From RUG11690 sp045616665 (GTDB taxonomy: Bacteria; Bacteroidota; Bacteroidia; Bacteroidales; WCHB1-69), in contig JAZLHE010000029.1 of assembly GCA_045616665.1 (NCBI GenBank), positions 1 through 64,000 of the forward strand: DNA of 64,000 nt, in the 5' to 3' direction. The position numbers and the translations under genes are program-made. This document shows positions 1 to 8,297 of the stretch, piece after piece. Within the stretch, counting starts at the first letter, position 1. Every line of letters begins with the position of its first letter. The notes under the pieces were generated by a model. The model did not search any database, had not been told where the DNA came from, and worked only from the letters and a program-made list of their open reading frames with translations.

Positions 1-10
1 AACAAGTCAC

Positions 11-135
11 AGCCCGCAAAATGACCTATAGAGCATTTTTAAAGCTCAATTTTCCACTTGAAAGTTTTGAATCGACCGGATAGCCTGTGTTTACAAGGCT
101 TTCAGCTATGTTGTAGCCCGCAAAATGACCTATAG
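11..135. repeat. 21-base direct repeat pair
   Basis: The same 21 bases, beginning AGCCCGCAAAATGACC, occur at 11-31 and 115-135. The start-to-start distance is 104 bases. The second copy runs into a perfect palindrome GACCTATAGGTC at 127-138. Only two copies are visible, and the window edge may cut off more. Confidence 0.6.
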
Positions 136-390
136 GTCAAACTTTTTTCCTTGATTCCGCAGATTAATCTCAATTCTTGGTTATTAAAAAATGACAAGCC
201 GTTGTTAATAAACAACTTAGCAACGACATACATTTTTCGACAATTTCACCTATTTTTGTGCTGCGAAACCTAAAAACGGGTAATCTGGCGGCAAAAATAC
301 AACATAATTTCGTAAAAATCGGAACTTTCAGCGGAATTTTTTCAACAATATGTAATGCTCCCAAAATTTCAGAGCAACGGCTAAGGTGAT

Positions 391-398
391 TATCTTTG
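391..398 (+). promoter_or_regulatory. TAnnTTTG -7 box before IS scrap
   Basis: TATCTTTG matches the Bacteroidota -7 consensus TAnnTTTG. It stands about 20-30 bases before the transposase-like remnant, so it may be the fossil promoter of the insertion sequence. Confidence 0.35.
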
Positions 399-418
399 CA
401 CAAAATTCAAGAAGATAA

Positions 419-526
419 ACAATTCACAAAAAAACGAGCCGTCGGAAATTCACGGTGGAACTCAAGGCGAAGGTTCCATTGGAAGATAAGACTATCGGGG
501 AGCTTACGATGGACGCAGACTTCTAA
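419..526 (+). pseudogene. IS3-family transposase OrfA remnant
   Basis: An open stretch of about 35 codons without a start codon reads SRRKFTVELKAKVPLE followed by DKTIGELTMDADF and a TAA stop. This resembles the N-terminal helix-turn-helix of IS3-type OrfA proteins, which commonly begin RRxFTxEFKAKVALEAL...KTxxELA. Compared with that pattern it seems to have lost a few residues after KVPLE and stops well short of a full OrfA. No OrfB or terminal repeats were found. It is best read as a decayed insertion-sequence fragment. The call rests on a short match by eye. Confidence 0.45.
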
Positions 527-578
527 AAAAAGGCGTATAGGCCACAGATTACATTTGCAAAGGTAGCATAAATATTCT

Positions 579-623
579 AAACTTCCCCAAAAATGAGATT
601 TTTTTTTGTTTTTGGGGAAGTTT
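579..623. repeat. Perfect 15-bp inverted repeat
   Basis: AAACTTCCCCAAAAA (579-593) is exactly complementary to TTTTTGGGGAAGTTT (609-623), with a 15-base T-rich loop. It lies downstream of the leftward polysaccharide operon, so it could act as a terminator or 3' stabiliser. It lacks the classical run of T straight after the stem on the minus strand. Confidence 0.75.
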
Positions 624-663
624 ACTTAGCAAAGTCTTTAGATTTTCAATGTTTGGAAATACA

Positions 664-691
664 CAGTTCCGAAATGCGTATTTCGGAACTG
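664..691. repeat. Perfect 12-bp hairpin
   Basis: CAGTTCCGAAAT (664-675) and ATTTCGGAACTG (680-691) are perfectly complementary around a GCGT loop. The hairpin lies 66 bases past the stop of the last gene of the leftward polysaccharide operon and is the nearest candidate for its transcript end. Confidence 0.75.
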
Positions 692-757
692 CAAAAATAC
701 AAAAAAATATTTTGTAGAGCTACGGTTTTATATTTTTACGCAGGAATTTTACATTTA

Positions 758-1789
758 TCAATTTATTCCCGCCACTTCCAACATTCGTTTCACGCGAGAA
801 AGGAACGTGTTATCCTTTAGAATAATTTCCTGTGCTGCCTTGGCTCTGCGTTCACGTTCTTGCTCATTCGCCGAATCCAAAGCCCAACGAATTTGCTCTA
901 CCATTTCCTCCTCTGAATGATATAAACCGACTTCGCCGTTAGGAAACAGAGATTCTATGTATGGATTGGCATCGCAAACTTGGTAGGCGCCGGAGCCAGA
1001 AATTTCAAAAACTTTTGGATTAGCCCCATTCTTTTGCTGCTCGTGATGAATATTAAGAACGACTTTCGCCAGATTATAATCTTCATTAAGTTGTTGAGGA
1101 GTCGTATTGCAATTTGTATAGATATCTCGTCTTTCGCGGGTCAGACATTCCCATATTCCCTTATACCAAGGTTTGTATCTTCCCCATACTCTTATTTTAC
1201 AAGTCGGGAATGCGGCAACTACTTTTTGAATGAATTGTTTTCTTTTTTTTGATTGCCAAATATCTGCGGCGAAAACAACAGCCCATTTCTTATTCGTATT
1301 ATCTACAGGATAATATAGTGCAGGATCAACAGCTTGGGGAATAAAGCCACATTCAATTGATAGTTTTTTATGAATTAAAGGAATATCTTCTTGCTCATAA
1401 CAAAAAACATTATCGCAAAAAGGAAGAATATTCCAACATTGCGGCAATCTTGTAATACTATCAAAAAGCCAAACAATGACCATACACCGTTTTCTCATAT
1501 ACTCGACCACTTCTGGAGTAAGCATTTCTCCATTAAGCAGAAAAACAAGCTTAGGATTCAATGAATCAAAATAATCTTTGACCGTTTTAGAAAAAGAAAT
1601 TCGTGATAATGACTTTAAATGCTCTTTGTCTTGAGATATTTTATATCTAATCTTATTTGATAAAATATATGGTGTAATAGGTGTATCGTATGCTAATAAA
1701 GAGACATTCCATTCCAACTGTTCAAAAGCGCTTTGCACACTTTGATTGAAATGGTGGAAATTGGGACCGATAAGAAGAAGCGATTTCAT
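758..1789 (-). CDS. CgeB-like glycosyltransferase
   Basis: This 343-residue cytoplasmic protein looks like a CgeB/DUF3880-type glycosyltransferase. The N-terminal half opens with a Rossmann-like strand (MKSLLLIGPNF). The C-terminal half carries NPKVFEISGSGAYQVCD, a variant of the nucleotide-sugar-binding pattern (R/K)VFEIAGSGAF seen in the Glyco_trans_1_2 family. It is the last gene of the leftward operon, 5 bases after the preceding glycosyltransferase stop. Co-location with LicD and a cytidylyltransferase points to assembly of a surface glycan (LPS O-antigen, capsule or a glycoprotein glycan). Donor and acceptor cannot be read from the sequence. Confidence 0.75.
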   Translation of the reverse strand: MKSLLLIGPNFHHFNQSVQSAFEQLEWNVSLLAYDTPITPYILSNKIRYKISQDKEHLKSLSRISFSKTVKDYFDSLNPKLVFLLNGEMLTPEVVEYMRKRCMVIVWLFDSITRLPQCWNILPFCDNVFCYEQEDIPLIHKKLSIECGFIPQAVDPALYYPVDNTNKKWAVVFAADIWQSKKRKQFIQKVVAAFPTCKIRVWGRYKPWYKGIWECLTRERRDIYTNCNTTPQQLNEDYNLAKVVLNIHHEQQKNGANPKVFEISGSGAYQVCDANPYIESLFPNGEVGLYHSEEEMVEQIRWALDSANEQERERRAKAAQEIILKDNTFLSRVKRMLEVAGIN

Positions 1790-1794
1790 ATATA

Positions 1795-2985
1795 TTACCT
1801 TTTAAATAGCTCTTCCCACTTGTGATAAATATTTTCTTCTGAGAACTTATCATTAATTTCAATTGCCTTAACTGCTAAAGTATTCCTATAAGCATCATTT
1901 GACATAAGTTGATAGAGTCGCTCAGCAAAAATATTTATATCCTCATTTTCAACAATAACTCCATCTTTTGTTGGGTCAATTAAATCATACACAGCTTCGT
2001 ATGAGTTAAAGGCAATAGGAACGACTCCCATTTGCTTAGCCTCAATGATTACCATCGGTAATCCTTCAATAGCAGATGTCATCATTAGTATGCTTGCTTC
2101 TTGGTAATATGGTCGTGGATTCTGTCGGCCTTCAAAACTCACATTATGCAATTTATATTTCCTTGCTAGTTTTGTATAATAAGCCAAGTCGTCTCCTGAA
2201 CCAACAATTTTTAATTTCCAATAATCTTGATGATACTTTTGTTCAATCAATTTCCATATTTTCAATGCTCTTGAAATTCGTTTAGTATCTTCATTTAATC
2301 TGCCAACCATTAAAACAATTTTCTGCTTATTACGAATGTCTATATCTAAATTAATATTGGAATAAACATAGGGATTATTTATACCGCAAACATTATAGCT
2401 TGTATTTACATGTTTCTTAAAGAAAGGCAAATAGTAATCGGATAGCAGAACAACTTGATCACACGTATCACATATATTTTGGTATCGGCGAGCCACACGC
2501 TGCGTTGTGTATCGAGGGAATATATTACACATTATACCCCAGAGTGTTGTCTTGAGTTTCAATGAAAATGAATAATCTTTTCTGTGAAGATTATATTTTA
2601 TGTATGGCCAGTCCCACCCTTTTAATTCGGCAAATGGAATCGTATGAATAGGGTGTATAAGTTGTCCGTGGAACCATGATTTTCTGAACTTGTTTAAAAA
2701 GTCAAGAATATATACAGTGCTATTATTAAGAGGAACAAGTAGTAAAATAACATCTATACTATTTTCTTTTATAAAATCAGCCACAATGTTTTCTTCCTTA
2801 TGCCGTTCACATTGTATTGATTTCACAAATGACTGAGATGTGGCATTGGCATCAGAATAATAATATGCTAAATAATTATGATGACCATGTTGAGCAAATA
2901 TATTATTTAACAGGCTGGAGACTCTAACAATTCCTCCACAAATAGGCTCTTGTACATTATGGTTACAATAAAAAAGTATATTCAT
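1795..2985 (-). CDS. GT4-family glycosyltransferase
   Basis: A 396-residue retaining glycosyltransferase of the GT4/GT-B type. The N-terminal domain begins with MNILFYCNHNVQEPICGGIVRVSSLL, the loop of the acceptor-binding domain. The C-terminal domain has the strand VLMVGRLNEDTKR and the donor-binding E-x7-E motif in SAIEGLPMVIIEAKQMG. It has no membrane segment and should act at the inner face of the cytoplasmic membrane on a lipid-linked sugar. It lies 12 bases after the LicD gene in the same operon. The family assignment is firm; the sugar is unknown. Confidence 0.88.
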   Translation of the reverse strand: MNILFYCNHNVQEPICGGIVRVSSLLNNIFAQHGHHNYLAYYYSDANATSQSFVKSIQCERHKEENIVADFIKENSIDVILLLVPLNNSTVYILDFLNKFRKSWFHGQLIHPIHTIPFAELKGWDWPYIKYNLHRKDYSFSLKLKTTLWGIMCNIFPRYTTQRVARRYQNICDTCDQVVLLSDYYLPFFKKHVNTSYNVCGINNPYVYSNINLDIDIRNKQKIVLMVGRLNEDTKRISRALKIWKLIEQKYHQDYWKLKIVGSGDDLAYYTKLARKYKLHNVSFEGRQNPRPYYQEASILMMTSAIEGLPMVIIEAKQMGVVPIAFNSYEAVYDLIDPTKDGVIVENEDINIFAERLYQLMSNDAYRNTLAVKAIEINDKFSEENIYHKWEELFKR

Positions 2986-2997
2986 ATAATTGAGAAA

Positions 2998-3828
2998 CTA
3001 AAAACATTTTACATCCTTCAAATCACACGCGGCATATTGGACATGTTGACGGCGTTGCTTTTCGTTAGGCAGTTTCATATAATCACCAAAGATATTAGTT
3101 AATCGTTTGTGGATATCTTTAGGCGCAAAAACTTTTACGCCTTCAAATTCAACCTCTTGCAAAGGGAAGAGGTCGTTTACATCTAATGGGCGTCCCTCCA
3201 CATAAGTTTCAGGAGTGGCACCAAGCAGTTGTTTGCTTTTAGGTAAACAATGCCAGATGGTTTTAAAAATTGCATATTGAATAGGATACCAAAAGTAGCA
3301 TATAATGTTATGAAAATTGAGTTGTGGACAATATTTATAAAAATTGTAGGCAAACGAACATCGACGCATTATATAGCGCCATAATTTATAATTCATATTA
3401 GGTTGATGTACCATTTCAAAAATATCCACAAATATCCCCTTATGACAAGGAACTCTAAAATGCTGAAAATTAAATATATACAATGAATTATTATCGCGAA
3501 TGCGTAGATTCCCAGTTCCAACCTCGGAAGTCGGGTCAGATTCCCTTGTTTGCAAAAAATAATTGGAATCTAATTCTGTCTTTGCAATTTCAATGAATTT
3601 ACGAAAATCTTCAGTAGGCATATCAATGTCAAGATCATCATCCCATGGTATATATTTCCCATGGTGACGCTGGTATCCTAATAATGTACCTCCTTCAATC
3701 CAATAAAGCAAATTGTGTTTGCGGCAAATCCTATCAATTTCTTTAAGCATTGATATTTGTCTTAATTGAACTTTGCGTAAGTTTGTTCCTTCGCCATTAA
3801 ATTCTGAATAATCTTCTTGTTGTTCCAT
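2998..3828 (-). CDS. LicD-family phosphotransferase
   Basis: A 276-residue LicD-type nucleotidyltransferase-fold protein. The signature WIEGGTLLGYQRHHG followed by IPWDDDLDIDMP holds the catalytic Asp residues of the family. LicD proteins move a phospho-group such as phosphocholine from its CDP-activated form onto a surface glycan. The ATG at 3828 was chosen because an upstream ATG at 3858 would overlap the preceding gene by 20 bases and add ten residues of poor quality. The preceding gene encodes a cytidylyltransferase, which could supply the CDP-linked donor. The transferred group could be phosphocholine, phosphoethanolamine or glycerol phosphate. Confidence 0.85.
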   Translation of the reverse strand: MEQQEDYSEFNGEGTNLRKVQLRQISMLKEIDRICRKHNLLYWIEGGTLLGYQRHHGKYIPWDDDLDIDMPTEDFRKFIEIAKTELDSNYFLQTRESDPTSEVGTGNLRIRDNNSLYIFNFQHFRVPCHKGIFVDIFEMVHQPNMNYKLWRYIMRRCSFAYNFYKYCPQLNFHNIICYFWYPIQYAIFKTIWHCLPKSKQLLGATPETYVEGRPLDVNDLFPLQEVEFEGVKVFAPKDIHKRLTNIFGDYMKLPNEKQRRQHVQYAACDLKDVKCF

Positions 3829-3838
3829 ATTATAAAAT

Positions 3839-5107
3839 TTATAATTCAATAAAATCAATACTAAGGGAATAGTCTTCCATTACTTTAACTATAGCCAAAG
3901 AAGTATCTTTGGAAATGATAGAAAACTTGTTTTTATTTTGAATGGCTTTTGCAAATGACACTAATTCATATCGAATGCCTTCGCCATCCAATTGATAAAA
4001 ATATCTTTTGTTGTTCTCTTGATTTTCAAATCGTAATTCAAAATAATCCGTCTTCCACCAAGGTGCCGGTACATAAATATAACCATTGGTGCCAGAAATA
4101 ATGAGTTCGCCTTCTGATTTAATACCCTTACCAACTTTTATGGATGCAACTGCATTGTCGTATAAAAAAGAAATCTTAGTAAAAGCATCGAAACGAGATT
4201 TTGGGTCAATAATTTTTGAGCAAATTTGTTTGCTTATATATTTACTTCCTAAAATTTGAAAAATAGGAAGCATAGCTATAGGTCCCCAAGCACAGATACT
4301 ATTCCATAAATTATCAAATTTCCCATTTTCCACATCATCCATTTCTTGAAGACTTGTGCACGTTGCATCAATAGATAACACATTCCCGATTCGGCCACTC
4401 TTTACTAACAAACAAAGGCGGGAAAACGCCATAGAGTAGGCAGTCTTTAATCCCGGCATCAACACGCAATGTTGTGTTTGGGCTAAATCAAATAATTCCG
4501 TACATTCTTTTACAGATAAGGTAATGGGGGATTCGCACAAAACATGTTTGCCAAGAAGCAATTCCTTTTTTATGTCCTCATAATGTTTTGTGGGATGTGA
4601 AATAATATATGCGGCATCGTAATCAGAATCTGCAGTTACAACTTCAATGCCGTTTACAAAAGAACATTCCTTTTTTAGTTTCGCATAATATTTTTCTTCC
4701 CCAATTAATTTTATTCTCACTCTTCTTTCAGCAGTTCTTAAATCAGAACTTGAAATTCCTTCCGTTCGAGGAAGATAAACTACTTCACAATATTCTTTCA
4801 GATAATCAAATTTGCCAATCCAATCAGAGCCAACTGTAAAAATATCAATATTATAACGTAATATGTCATCTATTTTTTGACCTTCGTATTCCTCTACGAT
4901 GATTTCATCCGCTAAGCCCGTGTTTTTCACTGCCTCAATTCGCTCCATCAAGGTTTGTTGTACATTTATCTTGCCACGAGCGTGATCAAAAGCATCAGCC
5001 GTAACTCCCACAATCAGGAAATCACCTAATTCTTTGGCATGTTTCAACAAATTATAATGTCCTTGATGAAACAAATCGTATGTTCCGTATGTAATTACCT
5101 TTTTCAT
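3839..5107 (-). CDS. Cytidylyltransferase / Gfo-Idh-MocA-like fusion
   Basis: A 422-residue two-domain protein. Residues 1 to about 130 are a TagD-like cytidylyltransferase: YGTYDLFHQGHYNLL carries the HxGH motif and RTEGISSSDLR matches the C-terminal RTxGISTT signature. The enzyme would join CTP to a phosphorylated alcohol. Residues from about 130 onward resemble a Gfo/Idh/MocA oxidoreductase (ISHPTKHYEDIKKELLLGKHVLCESP). The usual GxGxxG loop is not evident, and the EKP motif reads ESP, so cofactor binding or catalysis may be altered. It is flanked by an aminotransferase and LicD, so it probably makes a CDP-activated decoration for the surface glycan. Confidence 0.82.
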   Translation of the reverse strand: MKKVITYGTYDLFHQGHYNLLKHAKELGDFLIVGVTADAFDHARGKINVQQTLMERIEAVKNTGLADEIIVEEYEGQKIDDILRYNIDIFTVGSDWIGKFDYLKEYCEVVYLPRTEGISSSDLRTAERRVRIKLIGEEKYYAKLKKECSFVNGIEVVTADSDYDAAYIISHPTKHYEDIKKELLLGKHVLCESPITLSVKECTELFDLAQTQHCVLMPGLKTAYSMAFSRLCLLVKSGRIGNVLSIDATCTSLQEMDDVENGKFDNLWNSICAWGPIAMLPIFQILGSKYISKQICSKIIDPKSRFDAFTKISFLYDNAVASIKVGKGIKSEGELIISGTNGYIYVPAPWWKTDYFELRFENQENNKRYFYQLDGEGIRYELVSFAKAIQNKNKFSIISKDTSLAIVKVMEDYSLSIDFIEL

Positions 5108-5113
5108 TATCAG

Positions 5114-6169
5114 TTATTTATCTACTTCAAAGAAAATATTTGCAAAAATTTCCATCATTTTTTTTGATCCCGTAGTAACACGAATCATATCTTTCATTAA
5201 TTCGTTGTTGTAAGGGTGAACTAATATTTTCTTTTCTTCCAATTCTTTAGATAATAAATGTGCTTCGTGTTTCGGCTTTATCAAGACATAATTACCGTGA
5301 CAATCCATATACCAATAGTGTCTACTTTCCAATAGTCCTATTAAATATGCTTTCCCTTCTTTTTCGCTTTGAATCAAATTTTCAATAATATCACGCCTGT
5401 CCAATAACTTTTCCGCAAACAATAATCCAACGGAATTCATTTCGTATGCCAATCGCGATTTTTTAACAAAGTTAACAATCTCAGGACAACCAATAACAAC
5501 TCCGATACGACAACCTGCGAGCGACATCAATTTAGAAAATGTTCTCAGCAAAATCACATTTTCATTTTTCAATGCTAAAGACAAAAATGTTTTTTCATAA
5601 AAATAGTGGTAAGCTTCATCCAAGACTACCACTGCCCCAACTTCTTTTGCTCGTAGAATCACCCTATTGACATCTTCTTCAGAATATAAATTGCCAATTG
5701 GACTATTAGGATTCAGCATAACAATTATGCGGGTATCCAAAGTTATAGCATTCAGAATTCGATCAACCGAAATAGTCAAATCGGAATCATACTGTACTGG
5801 TTTATGATTTAGCCCCAATAAGTTACAACACACCCAATATATTTCAAATGTTGGAGAGACAGTTACAACATCTTTTCCTGGTTCACCGAAAGTTTCAAGT
5901 ATCACTCGAATCCCATGATCAGAGCCATTAGTAGCATAAACATTTTCAAAAAAAGCACCAATAAATTCGGCATATTTTTTCAAAAAGCGATCCGGTTCTG
6001 GATACATTGCCAAATATTTTGGTGTGATTTCCTTCAATACTGAGTCAACAAATTCTTTTGGAAGTCCCTCTGGATTCTCATTAGCATCATATCGATAATA
6101 GTCCGTTCTTCCTTGGCGAGGGAAAACACGATACGTATTTTTAATATTTGGATTGATGTAATAATTCAT
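5114..6169 (-). CDS. HisC-like class I/II aminotransferase
   Basis: A 351-residue PLP-dependent enzyme of fold type I, closest in style to histidinol-phosphate or threonine-phosphate type enzymes. The Schiff-base lysine is K213 in RTFSKLMSLAGCRIG. NPNSPIGN (153-160) and VVLDEAYH (with D184) are the cofactor-contact motifs. The start MNYYINPNIKNTYRVFPRQG and the substrate-side DANENPEG are typical of the group. No other histidine-pathway gene is nearby. Its place between an acetyltransferase and the cytidylyltransferase fusion suggests that it makes an amino-alcohol or amino-sugar-like building block for the glycan; this is inference. Confidence 0.82.
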   Translation of the reverse strand: MNYYINPNIKNTYRVFPRQGRTDYYRYDANENPEGLPKEFVDSVLKEITPKYLAMYPEPDRFLKKYAEFIGAFFENVYATNGSDHGIRVILETFGEPGKDVVTVSPTFEIYWVCCNLLGLNHKPVQYDSDLTISVDRILNAITLDTRIIVMLNPNSPIGNLYSEEDVNRVILRAKEVGAVVVLDEAYHYFYEKTFLSLALKNENVILLRTFSKLMSLAGCRIGVVIGCPEIVNFVKKSRLAYEMNSVGLLFAEKLLDRRDIIENLIQSEKEGKAYLIGLLESRHYWYMDCHGNYVLIKPKHEAHLLSKELEEKKILVHPYNNELMKDMIRVTTGSKKMMEIFANIFFEVDK

Positions 6170-6174
6170 ATATT

Positions 6175-6684
6175 TTAAAATTTAAAGAACCATCTTAGTT
6201 CATTTTCTCCGCAAAGCACCCCATTGTTTTTTTCGCAAACTCGCTTAGAGGCGTAATTGTATTTTTCAACGGTCAACAATATTTCTTGCACCTTCATCTC
6301 TCTTGCTTTAATGAGCATTAATCTTAAGAATTCACTTGCAAATCCTTTTCCCCGATGATTTGGATCTATAGCGTAACCAATATTTCCACCAAATGCTCGT
6401 GAAGCATCCGTTAGAATTTGTCTTACTTTACCAAAGCCGACGGGCTCTCCTTGATACATCAACCAATAACTAACTTGAGGAACAAAACCTTCCGGCAAAC
6501 TATCTCCTCTTGACCAACTATCCCATTCTTTAAGCCAATTTTTATACTCTTCATGTGTCATTCCATTTGCTGGATTATAGAAAGCGTTTTCATCTTTCCC
6601 AATCCGCTGTAATAACTCGTAAAAACGATTGTCGTCATCGGGAGAGAGTTGTTGGAGGGTTAAAAATTGGGAGATGATGGACAT
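6175..6684 (-). CDS. GNAT-family N-acetyltransferase
   Basis: A 169-residue GNAT acetyltransferase when started at the ATG at 6684. Earlier in-frame ATGs would run into the preceding gene. The acetyl-CoA loop is visible in DPNHRGKGFASEFLRLM, followed by a typical helix-strand (EILLTVEKYNYASKRVCEKNNG). It is 5 bases upstream of the aminotransferase, so it is probably the first enzyme gene of the glycan operon and may acetylate the amino group installed by that aminotransferase. Broad-substrate GNATs are common, so that pairing is a guess. Confidence 0.8.
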   Translation of the reverse strand: MSIISQFLTLQQLSPDDDNRFYELLQRIGKDENAFYNPANGMTHEEYKNWLKEWDSWSRGDSLPEGFVPQVSYWLMYQGEPVGFGKVRQILTDASRAFGGNIGYAIDPNHRGKGFASEFLRLMLIKAREMKVQEILLTVEKYNYASKRVCEKNNGVLCGENELRWFFKF

Positions 6685-6706
6685 TGTAAAAGAATTTGAA
6701 CTTGAA

Positions 6707-7486
6707 TTAAAATGCATTGTTAAAAGTTTTTTTGGAATTTGCCATCGAGTCGCATTGTTGTATATCAGCAGAATCAACGCATACGATATTATCTTCTACT
6801 TTATTACAAATCCCATTGTACTGATCATCCGTTAGTTTTACGTCCATTGGACTAATTTCAGGAACCAAAATACTGCAAATGATAGATATTATTGAAAGAA
6901 TAATAGCTATAAAACTAAACTTGGTCTGTTTCTTTGCTTCATCACTCTGATTTGCAGCTTCAATTGACTGTTTGTGTGCCTCTATTGATTGAGTTTGAGC
7001 TTCTTCAAGTAATTTATCTTCAATCGTTCTAAAATTGTTCTCAACAATAGATTTAAGTGTTTCACCAATGTAAATGCGATGATTCATACTTCGAAAAAGT
7101 ATATTTGCAATATTTGAGTCAAGCGGTACCCTAACCTCGTTCTCATTTTCATTAGGCTCAAATCCTCCAATCTCATCTAATACATTGTCTGCTGATGTAT
7201 CAATGAGAAATATCAAATGATTAGTTTCCAAATATTCAAGCAATAAGGAAACTTCCATAATATGATTTTCGATTTCAAACACATCAGCTATAATATTTTC
7301 AGAATTGACATTTCTATAAAACGACAAGAATTGTTTCGTATTAGGACCTCCATATTTAAATTTCACTCTTCGAGAATAAAATATATCTTGGTATGCATTA
7401 ACCAATAAATATGAATATGGATCGTACTCATAATTTTTTAAAATAAGAACTATTATTCTCTTTTCTTTTTCACTAAAACGTCTCAT
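6707..7486 (-). CDS. Unknown protein with coiled coil and one TM helix
   Basis: I do not recognise this 259-residue protein. Residues 1-150 look like a soluble, mixed alpha/beta domain. Residues about 155-188 form a Gln/Glu/Ala-rich coiled coil with the repeat QSIEAHKQSIEAANQS. Residues 190-208 form one hydrophobic helix (FSFIAIILSIISIICSILV), followed by a short Asp/Asn-rich tail. The gene sits 70 bases after the PIN-like gene and 22 bases before the glycan operon, so it may belong to either unit. A coiled coil feeding a membrane helix is compatible with a sensor or a membrane-disrupting effector, but nothing proves this. Confidence 0.6.
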   Translation of the reverse strand: MRRFSEKEKRIIVLILKNYEYDPYSYLLVNAYQDIFYSRRVKFKYGGPNTKQFLSFYRNVNSENIIADVFEIENHIMEVSLLLEYLETNHLIFLIDTSADNVLDEIGGFEPNENENEVRVPLDSNIANILFRSMNHRIYIGETLKSIVENNFRTIEDKLLEEAQTQSIEAHKQSIEAANQSDEAKKQTKFSFIAIILSIISIICSILVPEISPMDVKLTDDQYNGICNKVEDNIVCVDSADIQQCDSMANSKKTFNNAF

Positions 7487-7556
7487 GTTAAAACCGGTAT
7501 TTTACAATTTTAAATAATTTTCAATTTTTGATTTTACTTGGTTATCCAATATTCTA

Positions 7557-8297
7557 TCACGGAGCAATTCTTGCCAATGTATCCATTATGTTTATTGTTA
7601 AAGCAAAACTTTTTGAAATAGATTCAGAGTGCAATCTATGAAGAATTTTTTCTGGATTATTTTTCTCACAAAAATCTTCAAAATTAACGGTATAAAACAC
7701 TTTTGACAGTGATGGGTTTATTTTATTCGTTAGTTCAGCAAGTCGTATCATCGTAGCCCAAATGGCACAATCTTTAAATTCTTTTTTCACACCTGCAGGG
7801 GGAATATTATTTATTGTTCTATTAAGAGCGTCACTGGCAATAGAAGCATCCTCCGTTAAAAATATAGTTTTCGAAAAGATGCTCTGAGCAATATCGTGAA
7901 GATTTTCCGAAAGAGATTTATCTACAAGTGATTCCGAACTATATGATGTCTTGTTCAGTGTGTTAATGACAAGAATTGAATCCTTATGATATTTTGTGGT
8001 ACGTTTCAAGGAGTTTGCAAATTCAGATAACGTTTTATCATAGTTATTTACACATTCGGTTTTCTCTATTGAAGAACAAACCGAGTAAACGTCCCCTCTC
8101 CCAATTTTTTCACTAATCTCCAATATTGCATTAATTTCTTTTTGAGGATCCTTAACATTTCTATATATAAATCTCAAGATATTAAGAAACGCACAAGTAT
8201 CCCAAAATAAAATCGGTTTTTGGGAAATTTCATAGTCTTGTTTGACAAAATCTTCAATTGACTTTTGTTGTATATTTTTAGTATCTATCATGCTCAT
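7557..8297 (-). CDS. PIN-like domain protein
   Basis: A 246-residue protein with a plausible PIN-type nuclease layout. D33 lies in LFWDTCAFLNIL, E81 in SIEKTECVNNY, D176 in EFKDCAIWATMIRL, and D208 in FYTVNFEDFC. These match the order and spacing of the acidic residues in PIN-like RNases, which bind Mg2+ or Mn2+ and cut RNA. It overlaps the preceding 221-residue gene by 20 bases (an ATG at 8291 is also possible), so the two are probably translated together. This could be a toxin or effector with the upstream gene as partner. Other readings are a DUF4935-type PIN-like protein or a catalytically dead relative. Confidence 0.65.
   Translation of the reverse strand: MSMIDTKNIQQKSIEDFVKQDYEISQKPILFWDTCAFLNILRFIYRNVKDPQKEINAILEISEKIGRGDVYSVCSSIEKTECVNNYDKTLSEFANSLKRTTKYHKDSILVINTLNKTSYSSESLVDKSLSENLHDIAQSIFSKTIFLTEDASIASDALNRTINNIPPAGVKKEFKDCAIWATMIRLAELTNKINPSLSKVFYTVNFEDFCEKNNPEKILHRLHSESISKSFALTINIMDTLARIAP

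Larger units (their letters stand above)
1..757. other. Gene-poor left edge with hairpins and IS scrap
   Basis: No convincing intact gene lies here. The stretch holds a 21-base direct repeat (11-31 and 115-135) that includes GCAAAATGACCTATAG, an IS3-type transposase remnant (about 419-526), a promoter-like TATCTTTG (391-398), and two perfect inverted repeats (579-623 and 664-691). The 77-codon minus-strand reading frame at 170-403 has no recognisable features and is probably chance. The mix of scraps and hairpins fits a worn boundary next to the polysaccharide operon. Confidence 0.6.

Noticed and set aside
11..135. Possible CRISPR repeats (two copies of a 21-base unit)
   Set aside because: Only two copies with a 104-base period, no regular spacers and no cas genes in the window.
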